A stretch of 64,000 nt of DNA from Acanthornis magna (GCA_036785705.1 JAWUZG010000970.1:3878501-3942500); one strand, 5' to 3'; counted from the first letter of the stretch, positions 12,301 through 26,972 are shown. Notes: generated by a model not told the origin, from the sequence alone. Program-made: numbers and translations.

Positions 12301-14210
12301 CAAATCTGCTCTTGTGCTGATTTTCATACTGGTGTGAAACTTGACTTCCTTGGAACTACTCTGGAGTTGCAGCAGTGTAATTGAAAATGGAATCAGGCAT
12401 CAGAGTGTCCTTTATTCCCCTGGCTGAGGAGAACTGAGTTATCAGTGTGAACATTTGAATGTGAATGAAGCTGGAGAAATGGAATTCTATAGCCAAAGGC
12501 TTTAGTGAAACGCCTTCACCAGTATCTAACACAGGCTGGTGATCGTCTTTTATTCATAAATTCAGTGCTAAAGAGGAGTACACCCCGTCACTTAGTGTAT
12601 AAAATCACAATTAATGTACTATAATGGACTTTAAAGGGCAAACCCTGTAGAAATTATTTCTATCTCATAAACTATTACATTTAACCCTCTCTTTCTCCTG
12701 ATATTTTTGTCATATTTCCCCTTTCTGCCTGTGTTTTAAATGCAACTTTATTTCTTGTTTTATGCTTGTGCAAAGCTGTGGAACAGTGGAGACAATTCAG
12801 GAAAAGGAGAATTTGGGCAAAACTGCCATTTTGCAGTGACCATGATCCTGTCGATGTAGCATATGATTTTCTATTTACAACTAGCTTTTAAAGAGTGAAA
12901 GAAGGGGGTCAAAAGACACAGCAGTAAGTTGTGATTTCTCTGTCTTCTGCTTGCTCCTTCCTTCCTTTCTTGGCAGATATAGAAGTAAAATCCCAGTGTT
13001 ACAAACTCTTGCCATAGTTGTCAGAGGCCCAGTCTGTTGTGGTTAGACCTGTGAGATCCCAGAACTTGTGTCAGGCAAACAATGTGCTGTGATAAGTCAA
13101 CAGGGCCAGCTAGGTTAAAAGGGATGGCAAAAGTAGCAGTTGATAATTTATCTACCTCAGCATCACCTACGAAGGTCCAATGGTACGATGCAAATATATA
13201 TCTAAATGAGTTGAATTTACCTCAGTTGTAAGGATAATTTTTTTATTTTTCACTGGTGATTTGTGATGACAACCTGAAATTTTTACCCACACCTTTGCAG
13301 AGATTAAGTGGTTTAGGCTTTTCCATTCAGGAGCACAGGTAAGTCCATCAACCAGGGACAGTCCACTTCTGACAAATACTGTAACATGATTAAATATAAA
13401 TATGGCCCTGAGTTGTGCTTGCACATTGTTCAGTTGGAAGATTAATGGAAAAAATGGACGCAGCTTCTCACTGAAGTAAATGGGCACAATCGCACTGATT
13501 TAGTATGAAGTTACCCTAGTTCAAGCTACATAAGGGTTTAGCCTGTGGTGAAATGATCTTCCTTTTCCCCCCCAAATAGTCCACTAGATTTCCTGATTTT
13601 GCAACAGCTATTTAATATCTGGTAACCTAAAGGAAACACACAAAAGTAGAGGACTGGATCAATGGATTAATGTGTAAGGGCCCCTGGTTTGTACCACTGA
13701 CAACATAATAAAGATGGAAGGTCCGGCAAACACTGTTGAAATGCTTATGCTTTCTCATGTGGTCATACTAAAACATGTCTGCTGTCAGTGTTTTAGGGGT
13801 GCTCTAAAATCTGATTATTCCTGCTTGCTCTGCATTTATCATATATGAATATATAAATGCAGCTTATTTGCTGCTAAACCTCTTATTGGGTAAGAACTGT
13901 AGACACAATGAATTGATATTTAAAACCGTTGCTTCATTGTAAAGAAGGATAGCTGCAATTAGGATCAGGAGCTGCATGTCAAAGGGTGGGAGCTCCGGTG
14001 ACTCTGTTATTAAATGAAAATAATTTAAACTCCACTGTTCAGGTTTTAAGGACTGAACAAATCAAACTGAATTTTGATCTAAATAATTTGGCATCCCACA
14101 TGAGAGGGTTAAACAAATTCCTCTCCATCTTTTCTAGACAGGATCAAGACTGCCTTTCACTATTCTGGTTCTTGAGACAAGAATATTCATAGCTCTTAGA
14201 GATCTTCTGT
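9339..14210. other. Long stretch without recognisable genes
   Basis: AT-rich, single-copy-looking DNA. No frame gives a recognisable domain, and no transposon termini, RNA gene or CpG-rich promoter was found. Confidence 0.5.
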
Positions 14211-14227
14211 CTGTGTGTGTGTGTGTG
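14211..14227. repeat. (TG)8 microsatellite
   Basis: Eight TG dinucleotides in a row, preceded by CTGTC. A short simple repeat. Confidence 0.9.
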
Positions 14228-14644
14228 AGCATACATGTTTTGACATTACAAACAGAAAGGGGAAAGAGAACAATATAGCTTGATGTGAAATTCAGGGTTG
14301 AGAAGAGGAAGGGAGATCAGTGGTTCAGGAAGTTTTTTTCTCCTGAAGCAGTCAGTATATCGTAGCTGAAATCAAAACCCTATAGCAAGCTCCCTGAAGG
14401 AAGCGGCATAATAAATAGGTCTTTAAGGTCCTTTCTGAACGACATGGAATGAATGCCTCCCTCTTCCCCCCTCTCTTCTCCCAAGGTAGAATTAGAAAAT
14501 GATTCTCCATGTAGAGATATGTGATCCATGCTAATGGCAGCAAATGAGAATGCCAGCTGCTGTTTCACCCTCTCTTGCACCCCTGTCCTGCTCCCACCTC
14601 CTCCCAGTCACTCTGGCAGTAGTTCCATGCTTTATTTCAGACTT

Positions 14645-14745
14645 ACTGTTTGAATAATGATAATAATGTCTTGCACTCCTGTAGTGTCTTTCATCTGAGG
14701 ACTACAAAGCTGTTTTACAAATGTTAGCTCTATAGGGGTTCATTC
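14645..14745. repeat. Possible ancient amniote SINE-like relic
   Basis: The string around 14680-14730 (TTTCATCTGAGGAC, CAAAGCTGTTTTACAAA) resembles, from memory, a widely dispersed amniote repeat of the CORE-SINE/MIR sort whose core reads 'cattt... aaagc.. tttacaaa'. It is short and diverged, with no recognisable ends, A/B boxes or target duplication. A consensus-based search is needed to accept or reject it. Confidence 0.28.
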
Positions 14746-17700
14746 TGCAATGTACTAAAGATGATCACAGAATGAACATATAGTCCTATAATCACACAGT
14801 TGATTATTTACTCCTTGCAAATCTATGTCATCTACATCTGTATACATCCCACATTAAAAATTTTATTACTATCTTGACAAGGTACAATGAATATATGCTT
14901 GTTTACTGCATAGAAAAAAATTAAAGAAAAACTCCCTGCAGTCTTCCCAGGAGGAGGGATAATATTTATTCGCTCCCTACTATAGAATGAAAAATGGAAA
15001 ATGCTGACGTATTTGTGCGTCATTGTCTAAGACAGATTTGTGTCAGTTCCAACAGGAAGTTGTATTCTCTCTGCAAACTGAATTCAAATTTCTGTGTCCT
15101 TGCTGCAAAGTACCAGGTCCAAATAACCCTGGATTTTGTGACCTGAGAGAGGTTGAACCCTTGAAGCAAGGTCCTCTGTATTCTTGGAAAGTTTGGGATT
15201 CCTGAGCTGAGCTATGCAACTTGCAGTTCCCATCTAATCTAAACTTCATGAAATGTATTTTGGTATATTTTCCTGTATTTTCATGCAGGGTAAGGCCAAA
15301 TTCTGCCCTTTTTTCTGTTGATAAGCAAATTTCACTACTTGCAGTTCCCATAAACAAATACATGTCTGCTTATTATCTTTCTCTCCCAAAGCTTCAAATT
15401 TTTGCTGGAAAATTCCACAACTGGGCTTTTTCTAATCAATTTTACATCAGCATAACAGGATCTCTCATGGTCTGTCAGAATTTTATTTTCTTCTGTCTCT
15501 ATCTCAATCATAAAGAAGCTGACTGGAAATGAGAAATAGGCTATTCAGATATTCTGAATTCAAAATAAAAAAGAAATTTGAGCTAAAAATAAATGCATAT
15601 AACTTGACAACATTCCTTTTTTATGGTTTATCTAATGACTCACTGGATTTTGACCAAGTCACTAAGGTCAGGCTTTTCAAAAGAATCTATGAATTTTGGC
15701 TCCCTCCATGTTCAGTGCTCAAGTGCAAATACACAAAACCTGCTTTTCATTGTCACTGTTCCAGGTTATTATTATGTGCTCGACATCCATAACTAGGCAC
15801 TGTGTTTTGAGAAGATCCTATGCTCACATAGTCACCTAAATAAACTCCAGATAAGGTCTGTATGTCCCTTGAGATAAGTCTCATGTATTTTGATTTCTCA
15901 GTGAAAAAACCAGCTCCATAGAGATTAATGAAATCTTCATGTGTTTTGAGACAGACCATGCCTTATACTTGGATTATGAAGCTGTATTTTCTTATTATAA
16001 TTTGTAAAATTTTTCTGGAAAAAGCAGGCATAAGGAGAACTGTACTACAATTAACCAGTTCTGGAAAGTTTTTAAAGTCTTTGAAGAGACAGAATCACTA
16101 TCTTTGTAGACTCATTCGGCCTGGGATTGCAGATCACAGTGGAGTGAATCCCAGATACACAGAAGAACTTGGCACAGCTCAGGGAAGAGGCTTTTTCAAG
16201 AACTAGCTGAAAGGTGCCAGGAGGAAGCAAAATAGAGCCAAGGAAACTCCAGGGCTGCTTGAAACTTCACCAGGTTGTCCCCTGGAGATGATGCTGTAGG
16301 GTGATGGCTTGGCCACATTATGCCTCTGATCGACATCTTAGGCCAGCAGCCATTGGGACTCAGGTTTGATATGCCCTTGCAGAGGCCATTGCAATTAGAA
16401 CCCAGTCTAGGTAAGAAAGCAGTAACTACCTGAGGCGGGGTGCAGACTTGGCATCTGTAAGAGGTAAATCTGACAAAAATGAAAAGGAACAGAACAGAGC
16501 TTCAGTTGTCCCGTAGCCAAGAAAATCCAGCACCAAGTGTATGTAGGACCTTGTTATGATGAAATGTAAAGCTTTTTTAATTGAATGGTTGGAGCAAGAT
16601 TGGTACTTGGAGTTGACACTATGAGACAAGGACATACTAGTGAGACACTCTTTGCTTTTTAATTTGTGCTTCTGTCTGTTGAATTAATTTGATATGTTTT
16701 CTATTCCTCACCCAAGAAATCCCAAAACAAGGTTCAGAAAAACCACCCAGAATTAACACTAAATCTCTATGGATACAGCCAGGAAACTATTTCAGACCAC
16801 TCCATCAGATCTGAATTGGCCTAACCTAACTTGTCAGTGTAACATTGCCTGTGACTGCCACCAGGAAAAGGGGTCATATTCTAAACACAGGTAATTTGGG
16901 TAACCATGGTCTAAGCTGAGAATAAACTGAAAGGTCTTCTTTAGAAAGGTCTAGTAGTTCTTTTCAAAAGACAAACTAATTTGCAGAGAAAAGACACTCG
17001 AAGTTCCCACTTGAAAACATGTCTTATGGCTGTGTGACACTTCAAAACACCTGTCTAGGATATCTCCCCACAACCCTTCTCTGAATGTTTGCCTTCAACC
17101 ACTTTTGGTTTGTGGACCTGTAGAAAGTGTCTCGTGTAGGTGTGGGCCTCTATGTAATGTCATTTAGCCCGGTGACAGTGACTTTCTGAAATGCATATTG
17201 CTATTTCATATAGGAGTTCCCTGGGGATGTAATTTCCTGCTTTTCCATGCTTCATACACATCTGAAGCTTCACTGCACCCTTAGGTTCCCGGGCCACAGA
17301 GACCAAGTACAAAGCAGGAAGGCAGTACGCACTGGGCTCTGGTCCATACACCTGTAAAGGCTGTATGACTTGAGCAGGGAGCTTCAAGGAGCTCAGCTGC
17401 ACAGGTGAAACCTGAGTTACCTTTTGGAGACCCCTAGAACTTGACCACAAGGGTGGAAGCCTTCTTCCTGTGGGGCTTGCAAAGCATTTTCAAAAATCAC
17501 TGAATTGTGCTGCATGATGTCAAACACAAGAGTTAGGCATAGGATGTAAAAACTAAAAGCTGGATATAAGTATCTAATGACAGAAGCTAAAGGCAATGAA
17601 GGACATACTGGTGCAATGCTGAAGAAGAATGTGCTTCATGCAGGAACTGTAAAGTTTCCTTTTTCCATTATCCTCAAGAAGGCTCCACAGTTCTTGCTGG

Positions 17701-20700
17701 AAAGGCATTATAGCGATGCAAAACATTGTGAGTGGCTGAGCAGTATGGTAATCAAAGCCACCCTTGACGTATCAGGATATAAATATATATATGAAAAATT
17801 ATTCTGCTCCAAGGTCAGGCTTCCACCCACAGGACAGTCCCCAGGATGCTGGTGAAGATTACTAAAATGAATGCCTGTATTGTTGCTGAGTTCTTGGACC
17901 ATCACTAAGTCCTTGGTATTTTAGAAGCACCACTGAGGGGAGGTTGGGTGGTGCCTGCATATAGCAGCTGTACAGATACATTGCATTACTGCAAATTCCT
18001 GAGTGGGTTGGAGGACCTCCCATGGAAACGGAGGTTCAGCACCTAAATCACCTCCAGGTGCCCACCAGCAGCCTCCTTGCATAAGGAACAGCATTTAACA
18101 TGGTCACAGACAGGGGTGTGCATGCCAGCGCCCACCTTTCAGGCAAAGGACTAGCTCTCAGATGTGTGCCTGTGCATACTGGCCGTGCCCAGTGCAAAAT
18201 GCAATTAATTTCCTTAGCTACAGCTACCTTGTAAATAATACGATAGCACCAATATTTTCTAGTATATCTTCCCTTTGGGGAAAACAAACCAGTTTGGACT
18301 CAGAGCATAATGTTGCCTTCAAACAGACACACACAGCTGACATGGATTTCCATGGCACCTTGCCCTGAATGTATAATTGCATTTGGGTTTGAACAGCTTT
18401 GTTTATTTGTATATTTTGTTAATGTGTTTTGCACCTCAGGCGTGTACTTTACAAATGCAAATTCCTTGGCTTACTGGGGTAATTTACAGCTTTTAAAGTC
18501 TAATTTTTGAACCATTTTGCAATGGTAAAAAGCCCTTGTTTAGGGAGATCCTTTGCCAGGGGGACCTTTGCTGTCTTTTCAAAAAGGTGCAGGGCATTCC
18601 CTCTTCCCACTGAAATCAGCAGGGCTCAGCCTGCCAAAGGGAAGCTCACAAAGTCCTCAGCCTGGCACGCAGGAGAAAAATCAACCCATCTCCTCCTTAT
18701 AAATCATTATATTGCAAGAATACTCAAGGGCCTAGGGAAGAGAGAAAAGCACACTGCTGTATCCACCATCCAAACACAAGAGAGGAGAGGGAGAGGATAA
18801 TCCTGCACAGGGGAAACAAGAAGATAGTGTCTAGTTTAGGGAAGAGCTGAGAAGATTCAGGCATGGTTTTCAAGCAGGAGTTGGCATTCGTTTTCCCACC
18901 ACTAGCAAAACACTGCTGTGGGACTGACAGGAAAAGACATACAAGCTCTGGCTTTGGTGTGGACGAATAACTTGGGGTTAGTGATGCGCCGTCCTGCAAA
19001 GATTCAGGACTGGTACAATGCAGGAGGAGAATTACCTCCAAGTTTCAGATGGGCAAATAAGACAAAGAACGATCTCCAGATTTCTTCAGCAGTGTGATAA
19101 GAAGCCTAAATCAGATCTCTGACTTTCTCTCATGTTTCTTTAATATGCAGCTGCTTTCCAACCACTCCTCAACGGCAGTTCTCACTGGGGAAGGAGAGTA
19201 GGCGGGTTTCTGTCCTGAAACCCTGTTAGAAGTGTTTTTTAACTTGCCTGAATTAAGGGCATTAACCCAGTGTTATACCATAATAAAACTGGGCCCAAGC
19301 TTGCTGCGTTACAAAACGTTTCTGTTTGTATAACTGCTTCCTGGAGCAAAACCCTTAAATTTTAAATTGTAAGTACTTAAGATATAAGGGGTTTTTTTTT
19401 GTTGTTTAATAGTTTATTTAAGAAATAAGAAATGGGAAGAGAAGGGTTGCTTAGTTTTTTTAAGAGCCACTGAGGTTTTAGAGTTATTCCAAGCCTTGGG
19501 GTTAATTTTCAAAATGAAGTCTTTGAAAAAATAACTTTCTAATAAAATTTTAAGACTTGGAAGCCTCTGTTCTCTGGAGTTTTTAGGCAACTTGGTTTAT
19601 TAAGGAATTTTACCACTAATAATTCTCAGCAATGACTGTGCTGAAATAAAAAGGGCCTAGTGATAACAATGGAGTGCACTGGTTCTGTTTTCAGGGGGTC
19701 AGAGGAAGTGTGTTAGTTGCTTAGTTTATCCATTCTGTTTTGTGATGAGAAAGTTACTTTAAGCCAGCTCTGCTCAACCCAAAGCCCTGTTTAGACATGA
19801 GAGTCATATCTCACTGATCCAGCTACTCCCAGCTTGCATCAGCTTTACCTTACACTGGTGTCTTGTACCTGTGAAATGAATTGCTGAGGCTCATGCCGTT
19901 TTGACAGAAGGCTTAAAGCAGCTCAGCAAGTCAGAGTGAGACTGTGTTAGGGCATATGGGGTCTGATCCGTTAAACTTTTTGGCCATGCAGCCCAGCATA
20001 ATTGTATTCTTTCTATTCACAAGCTGCTAAATTCCTAGAACAGGTTGCTTATATATACTTTTTTTCCCTCTGTCTGACTAATAAGATTTTTCAAGGCTCA
20101 AAACCCACACAGCCTTGAAAGAAATCCTTTCGTAGTTGCTTAACAAAGATACATCTGGATTTTGTGCAGAGGGTGTGGGTAGCTGTCACATTAACCCCTG
20201 AAGCTGTTGTCAGGATTCCTGGTTTACTCTAGAAGAGGGTGGAGGAAAATACTGCTTTGCCCTTAGAAGAACAACACTCATTTGAAGATGGACTGAAATG
20301 TTAAAATTACAGCCTACAGTATTTGTTAGGCTTTTTCACCTCAGAGGGCCTCTCAGCTGATATAATCTTTGTTTCACCTGGAGGAAAATGAAAGACAGGA
20401 GACGCAATTCTGCAATTCACTGGTGAGTGCACAGTACCGTGGTATGAATTTGATCTCTCGAAGCTGGCACCCAACCCAGGTTGCTGCCTCCCAGCCATGC
20501 CTGAGGCACGGGTATTCTCTTCCCCAGCGTCATAGCCCACAAAATGGTTATGTTTCATTTCCTCCTGTTTGGGGTCAAGTACACAACAGAGATAATCTGT
20601 GACATTGTATAGTACGGTTTCAGTCCTCCCTGGAGACCTTTATGTGTGCCATGGAGGCAGTGCATCTGAGAAAAGGTAACAGCAGTCTCCACATTTGCTC

Positions 20701-23699
20701 CATTTCACCAGCCCTCTAAGCCTTGGTGAAGAAGGTGAATAAATTATGAAACATTTAGTAGGAAACTTCTAGGGTTGCACTATTCCTGCAGGAGGCCCAT
20801 AACGTGTTGCATCCCATACTCAGCAGAAAATTATTTCTAATTGTTAGGAGTTTATTCAACATGTAAAAGTAAATGCTGACCTTGATAACATGATAGCTGA
20901 ATGCCACTGGAGGAGTAAGGAGCTGAAATAGTGCTTAATACTTCAGAGATAGATCTTTGTTTGAAGGTCGGTGCAAAACCATTCCTTTTTTCCCCCCTCC
21001 TTTTCTTTATACTGGAAATTGCTAGAAGAAGATAAAGAAGTATGAATCCTTAAATATGGATGAAATGCAAGTGAAAACAATTGCAGAAGTTAGTCCAGGA
21101 TCTAGTTGCCCATGTGCCTTATGAAATTCGGTATACCTAGAAACATGTCTCCTGAAGCTTTAAGTGTAACTGGTCATAGTACAGGTTGTGGGTCTGCAGA
21201 ATAATAAACTCAGAGATAACAAGACACCCTTATCCCAGCTTTGAACAGGAGTAGGAAATGCTGACAGTGTGCACCAGTGCCTTGTGCTGATCCAGACTTC
21301 TTAAATTTCTAGCTTCATTCACATTCAGCCTTCCAAAGGAGATCACTGTAAAGCCACAGTGCTGAGATTTACCTTGTGAAGTCTGCTTAAAACTGAGAAT
21401 CACACTTATACACAGCCTACTGCGATAACTCTAGTGGTCTGAGAAGGCAAAAATATCTAAAAAATTCAGTGTTAAGTTTCGAACTGTGTCTTAAACCTGT
21501 CCTTCAGACCTTATGATTTTTGCTTCTGGTAGGTGACATCTGTAGTGATTTTGAGGATCCCTGGTAATGTGTGAGCTGTTTGTTAACTCTTTTCACCCAG
21601 GCTGAGCTTGCTGAAGGATATGTACTACTCTCTACTGTAAAAAAACTTCATGGCAAAGATTCAGGGCAATAATCTTATATGCATCAGAAGTTTTTTTATT
21701 AATTTTGATTCCATTTTCTTTGAAGAGTGAGGAAGTGGAATGACTAATTTGACTCTAGTACTTGCTACAAATCTTAAAGACTGGGTTTGGGGTGGGGATT
21801 TTTGTCAAAAATGCTAGAATAAAATTTCTATTGAAAAACTATTTAATCAGAATAACAACTCAATTTTTTTCTTTTGTACCAAGATTGCTTTTTAGAAGTT
21901 TGTTTTAAGTGAAAAAGTGCAGGCACGATGTAATAATTTCTCATATAGAAGGCTTTGGAAACAAGTTACATTCAGGGTTACTGTACTACTTTAAACTGTG
22001 TAGTATCTGCTTTGTGTGTTCAAGCCAGGAAGTGCGACTTTCCCTCTCTCCTCTCCTATGTGACAACGGTAGATGTTCAGTTGTGGTGAACATGGTCATG
22101 AGGGATGGGTTAGATCTGAATAGACCTGGGCCATTTCTGAAGATTGACTGAAAATCGACTGAAAATCTGTCACAGTCTGCCTTTGAGTGTTTTGTGTCAT
22201 CTTCACTCAGTAGATCATGAATGGAAAGGCTATGCAGCTCAGCGCTGGGAAAGCTCTAATATTTCCAGCCCATCTATGTATGTCCACCTATGAAGAATGC
22301 TCCCACTGTGCTGTGTTTTCACCTCTCTTCTACAGCCTAAACCATCTCAGTTATTGGCGTCTTTGCTCCAGTGGCCATTCCGCAGCCTAACTTATCCCAG
22401 TGTCAGAAATTCTTCCATAACTTTTATCTCATGGTTTTTTGCAACATTTGTCTTTGGTGATTAGGCACCATGCCCTCTGCTGTCTTCTCTCGGCTCGGCA
22501 TTCGCATCCTGCGGGTAGCTCTTCTCTCTCCCTTTGTGCCTCTGTGCTCAGAGCTCAGTCAGAATGTGCTATTAGCAACGGGGCTCTCTTTCTGCACTAA
22601 TATTCCTGCCCTTCTCAGAATTCATTCCAGTTATCTTTCAGGTAACAGCATGCCCAGAAATTAAGGCTACATTCCAGTGTCTGAAACGAAGCTTGTGGTG
22701 ACTCAAGCCAAAACATCTTTGGTCTGTTTTGCTACTGTGTTATTCTTTACTGCATGTCCAATTTGCTGCATACTACTACTATTAAATCTCTGTTGACATT
22801 ACCGCTTTCCAGGTTTCTCCCTCCCATTGCGTGACTATTTCCCATCTGGGCTTTTCTCACGTGGGAAACATTCACACAAATTCAAAACTTCAGCAGAGCT
22901 TCCCAGCTGCATTAGGCATTTCACCAATAAATCACTGTTTCCTGTGGCAGAAGAGAAAACTGATTGAAACAGCCTTTTAAATCCCGGACGCAGTGATACT
23001 CACCCTTCCCTATTCCCTTACTCCCAAATCCTGTGTAATATCACAAGCAAAATTTTAAACAGTAAATTGAATCCGGCAGGACTTCAGGGAGGATTCAAAG
23101 TTGCAGTGCTAACAGTTGGCGAGGATCCACACGCTACCTCTGAAAGACATTAAAAAACAGACTGGAAAAAAAAGCTGAGTTTATGTTTGCTGTGTTAACC
23201 AAGGTTATGACCTAGTGTATGGCCGTCAGGATCATTTCCCAATTCCTTAAGTTTTGGCTAAGTTGATTCTTTATTTTAGTGTTGTTTAGATGAGGTACTG
23301 TTGATGTAGACACCTGGCCACCCTGCAGGGTTAATACAGACGATATGGGATGCTCAGAAGGGACAACCTGACAACCTCTTCCTGGTGTTGTGCAAGGCCA
23401 AGACCTTTCAGAAAACAGGGGAATTCCCATAGGAACATTGTCAGTGTGACTTCAGCTCTGAGGATGGTGAAGAGATAATATTTCATCCAGAGTTCTTCTG
23501 CATCACCAGTGAAGATGTAAAAATCACTAAGGCTGTTCAGACCCTGGACCACCTTATCCAAGGCTGCATTCCCAGTAGTGCCTCTAGGAAGGCAAGGATG
23601 AGAACAGGGGAAGCTTATGTGATAATTCCTTCTTTTAGCCTACAAATATTTTCAGCTCAGGGGATTTCCTGGCCCTGGTGAAGTTTGTCTGTTTCGTCA
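14746..23699. other. Long stretch without recognisable genes
   Basis: Nine kilobases of AT-rich DNA with no recognisable exon or mobile element. Small features include an 11-bp perfect tandem (GACTGAAAATC at 22146-22156 and 22157-22167). A 15-base direct repeat, ACTTGCAGTTCCCAT, occurs near 15217 and again near 15336. Neither suggests a functional unit. Unique conserved non-coding elements cannot be seen without an alignment. Confidence 0.45.
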
Positions 23700-24160
23700 C
23701 CTGGGGGATTTCTATTTCAAGCACTTGTCCAGTCTCCCCTCGAGCCTATGTAAACTTTTTACATTCATGTCGTTCTTTGGTAAAAGCTCTACAGGACCTC
23801 TAATTGCTGGCTAAAGAAAATACTTCTCCCTGTGGCAAACCCAGCTCCATTTAACTTCATCTGGTGGCTCTGGTTCTTTCATTGGAAAAGGGAATGAGCA
23901 GTCATTCCCAACCAGCCACTCCTCGCTACCCTGGATTTTGTAGACCTCTATTGTATTCCCACCACACCCAGGCAGAAGAGTCCAAGACTACTCAGTGATT
24001 CCTCACATGAAAGCCATTTCATACTTTTGATCATTCCTGTTTCCTTTCTTTGAGTCCCTCTTTCAGGGCTCTCAAGTTGGGTACAGTACTGAAGGGAGGG
24101 AATGGAGGAATAGTACAGTGGCACAATGATTTCCCATGTTTTTCTTTCCACTAATTTTCC
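23700..24160 (-). mobile_element. Decayed CR1-type LINE relic, minus strand
   Basis: Read on the plus strand, the block follows the order of an antisense CR1 ORF2 C-terminus and 3' region. A 'cttgtccagtctcccctcgagcct' type string (about 23726) comes first. Near 23790-23830 there is a 'tggctaaagaaaatacttctccct' equivalent. A 'tgtagacctctattgtattccc' string (about 23939) and 'aagagtcc' follow. The 'tcctcacatgaaagcc...tgatcattcctg' and 'tacagtactgaaggg...agtacagtggcacaatga' segments (24000-24128) match the antisense CR1 layout. No open frame survives. The subfamily is old relative to the CR1 at 1.8 kb. The boundaries are estimates, and the call rests on remembered CR1 sequence. Confidence 0.62.
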
Positions 24161-26707
24161 TGCTTCTCACTGACTTGAGTTGCCTTTGAATTGAGCCAAA
24201 GTCTCTGCATGCTGATAACATGCAACAGCCTGTGTTGCTCTAGAAAAAAGTCTTTACTGTCTGGTCACTGCTAGAATTAAGCTTCTGAGCAATATATCAG
24301 ATCTAAGATGAAAGATTACTAACACAATTTAGGGCAGTTCCTGGATTTCTTAGCTCAGGTAAAGCTGTAAATTAGGCAGTGTCAAGGTTTGAGCCTTGGA
24401 GCTCAGTCATTGGCACCTTTGTTAGTGTGCTCATGGCTGCGGTTTTGTCCTGCACAAACCTGCCCTCTCCCAAACAACTTCCAAGCATGCTGCAAGAATT
24501 TGCATGGACCAGAGATGATTCCCAAAGCAGTCTGGCTGCAACTCAGATGCTGTTAGTTCCTTTAACTATGATTTAGAAGATGAAAAAGACTAATAGTGTA
24601 AATATGGCCAAACATGCCAGCTAGACTGAGAGACAGGGAACAGGTCTTGGATATATACAAAAGCTTCCTTGTGGGGCTGGAATTACGATATTCACAGAAG
24701 CAAGGGCTAGATCTAGAACAGGCATGGAAATGGTTTGACCTGATTGTGGGATACTAAGAAATTAATACCATCATTGGTTATGCTTTTTGTATTTAAGGAT
24801 GACAATGAATTTCTGTCTCCAGAACTTTCTACCTTCCCACTTTTCTCAAGCATCTAAAATTGGGGATGATGGAATTATTCTAGATAAGAAAATTCATACA
24901 TTTATTTTGCTGCAGGGCATGAAAGAATCCTTGCTGAGGGGAGACATTGTTTTAATTGATTTGGTTGCTAAGCCAGTTTAAGGAAATCCAACTTGCATGG
25001 AAAGCAGTCCTAAATGTTGGTTGCTTTTGACTATGAAGAAAGGCTATTAATATATTTTACAAAGGTAAATGTAGCTTGGGTGTAGAAAGGTCCAGATCTT
25101 TTCCATTTGCCTCAGTAGTGTGTCACCCCAAAGCATTTCTGCTGCTTTAGGTGTCGCCACTGCCATACTGACTTTGTTGGTCTATCCTAATGCATTTCTT
25201 TTCTTTCACTTGCAGGAGCACTGGCAGCATAAAAACAAATTTCCATTTAAATTTTTTTACCATCTGGGGTAACAAATAATACATAAGATAACTGTAATGG
25301 AAAGTGATGAGGGACAGGAAGTTTCTCATTTATTGCAGTTAGTTTACACTGTGCATCAAGAGCATTTACATACAGTTAATGCACCATTGCCAGTGGTTCC
25401 CCTGTTGTTTGTGCAAATCTTTTACACAGCAACAGAGAGAAGAGAACATTTGAAGAGACAGAAGAAATTAGACACAGGCAGCAGAGATTCATATTTAATT
25501 AGTAAAGCTTCAATTGCTCACAGAGACCGATACAAATAGAGGAGGATTGCACTGGATATTTTAAGCTGCTTTTATAAAAACTGGTGAAATAATGACCATG
25601 CTTATTTATTGATACTGGTTTAGTGAGAGGAGGCCAACATTGCCAGTGAGTGATTTGTGTTAGTCATCAGTTACTTATTTTGTGGCTATGAGGTACAAAG
25701 AAGATAAAAGAATGTCAAAGACCAAAAATCAAAAATCAGCAGTAGAGAAATGTCAAAATTAAGGTTATTGATTGGAAATGTAATTAAAATGGAACAAGTT
25801 GGAAGTTACGGGGGCAATGTATACAATATGAAATAGATGTTTAATCCCTTTGTGAAGTGGTGGTTGCAATTCTACAGCTTGAAAATGCTAGTCTTACAAT
25901 ACACAAACTCTCAGTCTGATTCTTAAAAGCTAGTCTTTTTATGTTACTATTTTAATGGTTAAATATGGAGCCTACTGAATAAGAGGAACCTCCTCTCTCC
26001 TTATGTTTACTCTGCTTGAAACACGTGCTGCACAATTTTCTGTTACCTTTAGACTCTAGACTCATGCCAAAATTCCAGAAGCTCTCATATCATAATACCC
26101 TTTTGGTCCTCCCTTTCCAAGGAACTGGAGTTCTCATCCTCATCTGTTTCACTCATTCCCAGCAAACTGGAGGTTGTAACTGTTTTCCCCAGACACATAG
26201 TCGGCTGCACAGATGGACAATTCCTGGGGACCCTTAAAAAAATGACAGAGCACCTTGGCTGACTACACCTGGTCACGCTGTGATTTTCCTGATCCATCCT
26301 TTCTTAGGGATTTTGTTTTCTGTGCACTTCCCGCTGCTCTGAGCAACACCTGTCTCCTGCTGATCCCTACCAAGCTGTTACAGATGAACTCAGCAACCCC
26401 CAGTTCTCCTTCCCTAGTGCTTGTACTGTGTCCTCAATCCTTCTGGCAGCATATGTGTGTAGTATCTCCTCTGAGGCCTTCCAGGACCAGAATGAAAATG
26501 AAGGCACAAAAATTTGTGGAAGAAGTTGGTTTCTGGGGGAAAATCAGCCCCATAAAGTAGTTTCATTCAGTGATGTGTGTAGCACTGTATGCCACACTGG
26601 TGTATGCAAAGATGGATTCACCTACAGAAAGATGGATTTAAAGCCTGCAAGGGTGTCGGCACCTTACCTATGTGGCAGGAGTAGGAATGGAAAATGCACT
26701 AAGGAGT
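24161..26707. other. Stretch without recognisable genes
   Basis: AT-rich DNA. A 125-codon open stretch near 26428-26805 has no recognisable motif and runs into the LTR at 26708, so it is not accepted as a gene. Nothing else is supportable. Confidence 0.45.
26703..26707. repeat. Left copy of imperfect target-site duplication GGAGT
   Basis: GGAGT directly before the LTR pairs with GGAGG directly after it (27960-27964), matching at four of five bases. Five base pairs is the usual duplication length for ERVL-type elements. The mismatch is consistent with age, but the match is short and could be chance. Confidence 0.5.
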
Positions 26708-26903
26708 TGTTGAGGTTTGACCCTGACCAAATGCCAGGCACCTACAATGTCTACTCTCTATGCTCTCTCCTTCCGCAGCTGTGCAGGGGAGAGGGAAAAA
26801 ACTAACAGACACACACCGGACTCACAAGTTGAGATAAGCCACTGGTGGGAGAATGCACAGAAAAAGGGCAAAAACAGATGAGAAACTTAAAGTTGCAAAG
26901 TGA

Positions 26904-26909
26904 TTTATT
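26904..26909 (-). promoter_or_regulatory. Polyadenylation signal of the ERVL-like LTR
   Basis: AATAAA on the minus strand, about 200 bases before the U5 end at 26708. Together with the upstream TATTTAAG it fixes the LTR's reading direction. Confidence 0.6.
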
Positions 26910-26972
26910 AACCTAACAGAGTTGGAGGTTAAATCAGAAGTAAAAATAAGCTCTTAAGGCACGGTTTCACCG

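Noticed and set aside
26428..26805. 125-codon open frame with several cysteines
   Set aside because: No domain is recognisable. The C-terminal third is translated from the LTR, which begins at 26708.
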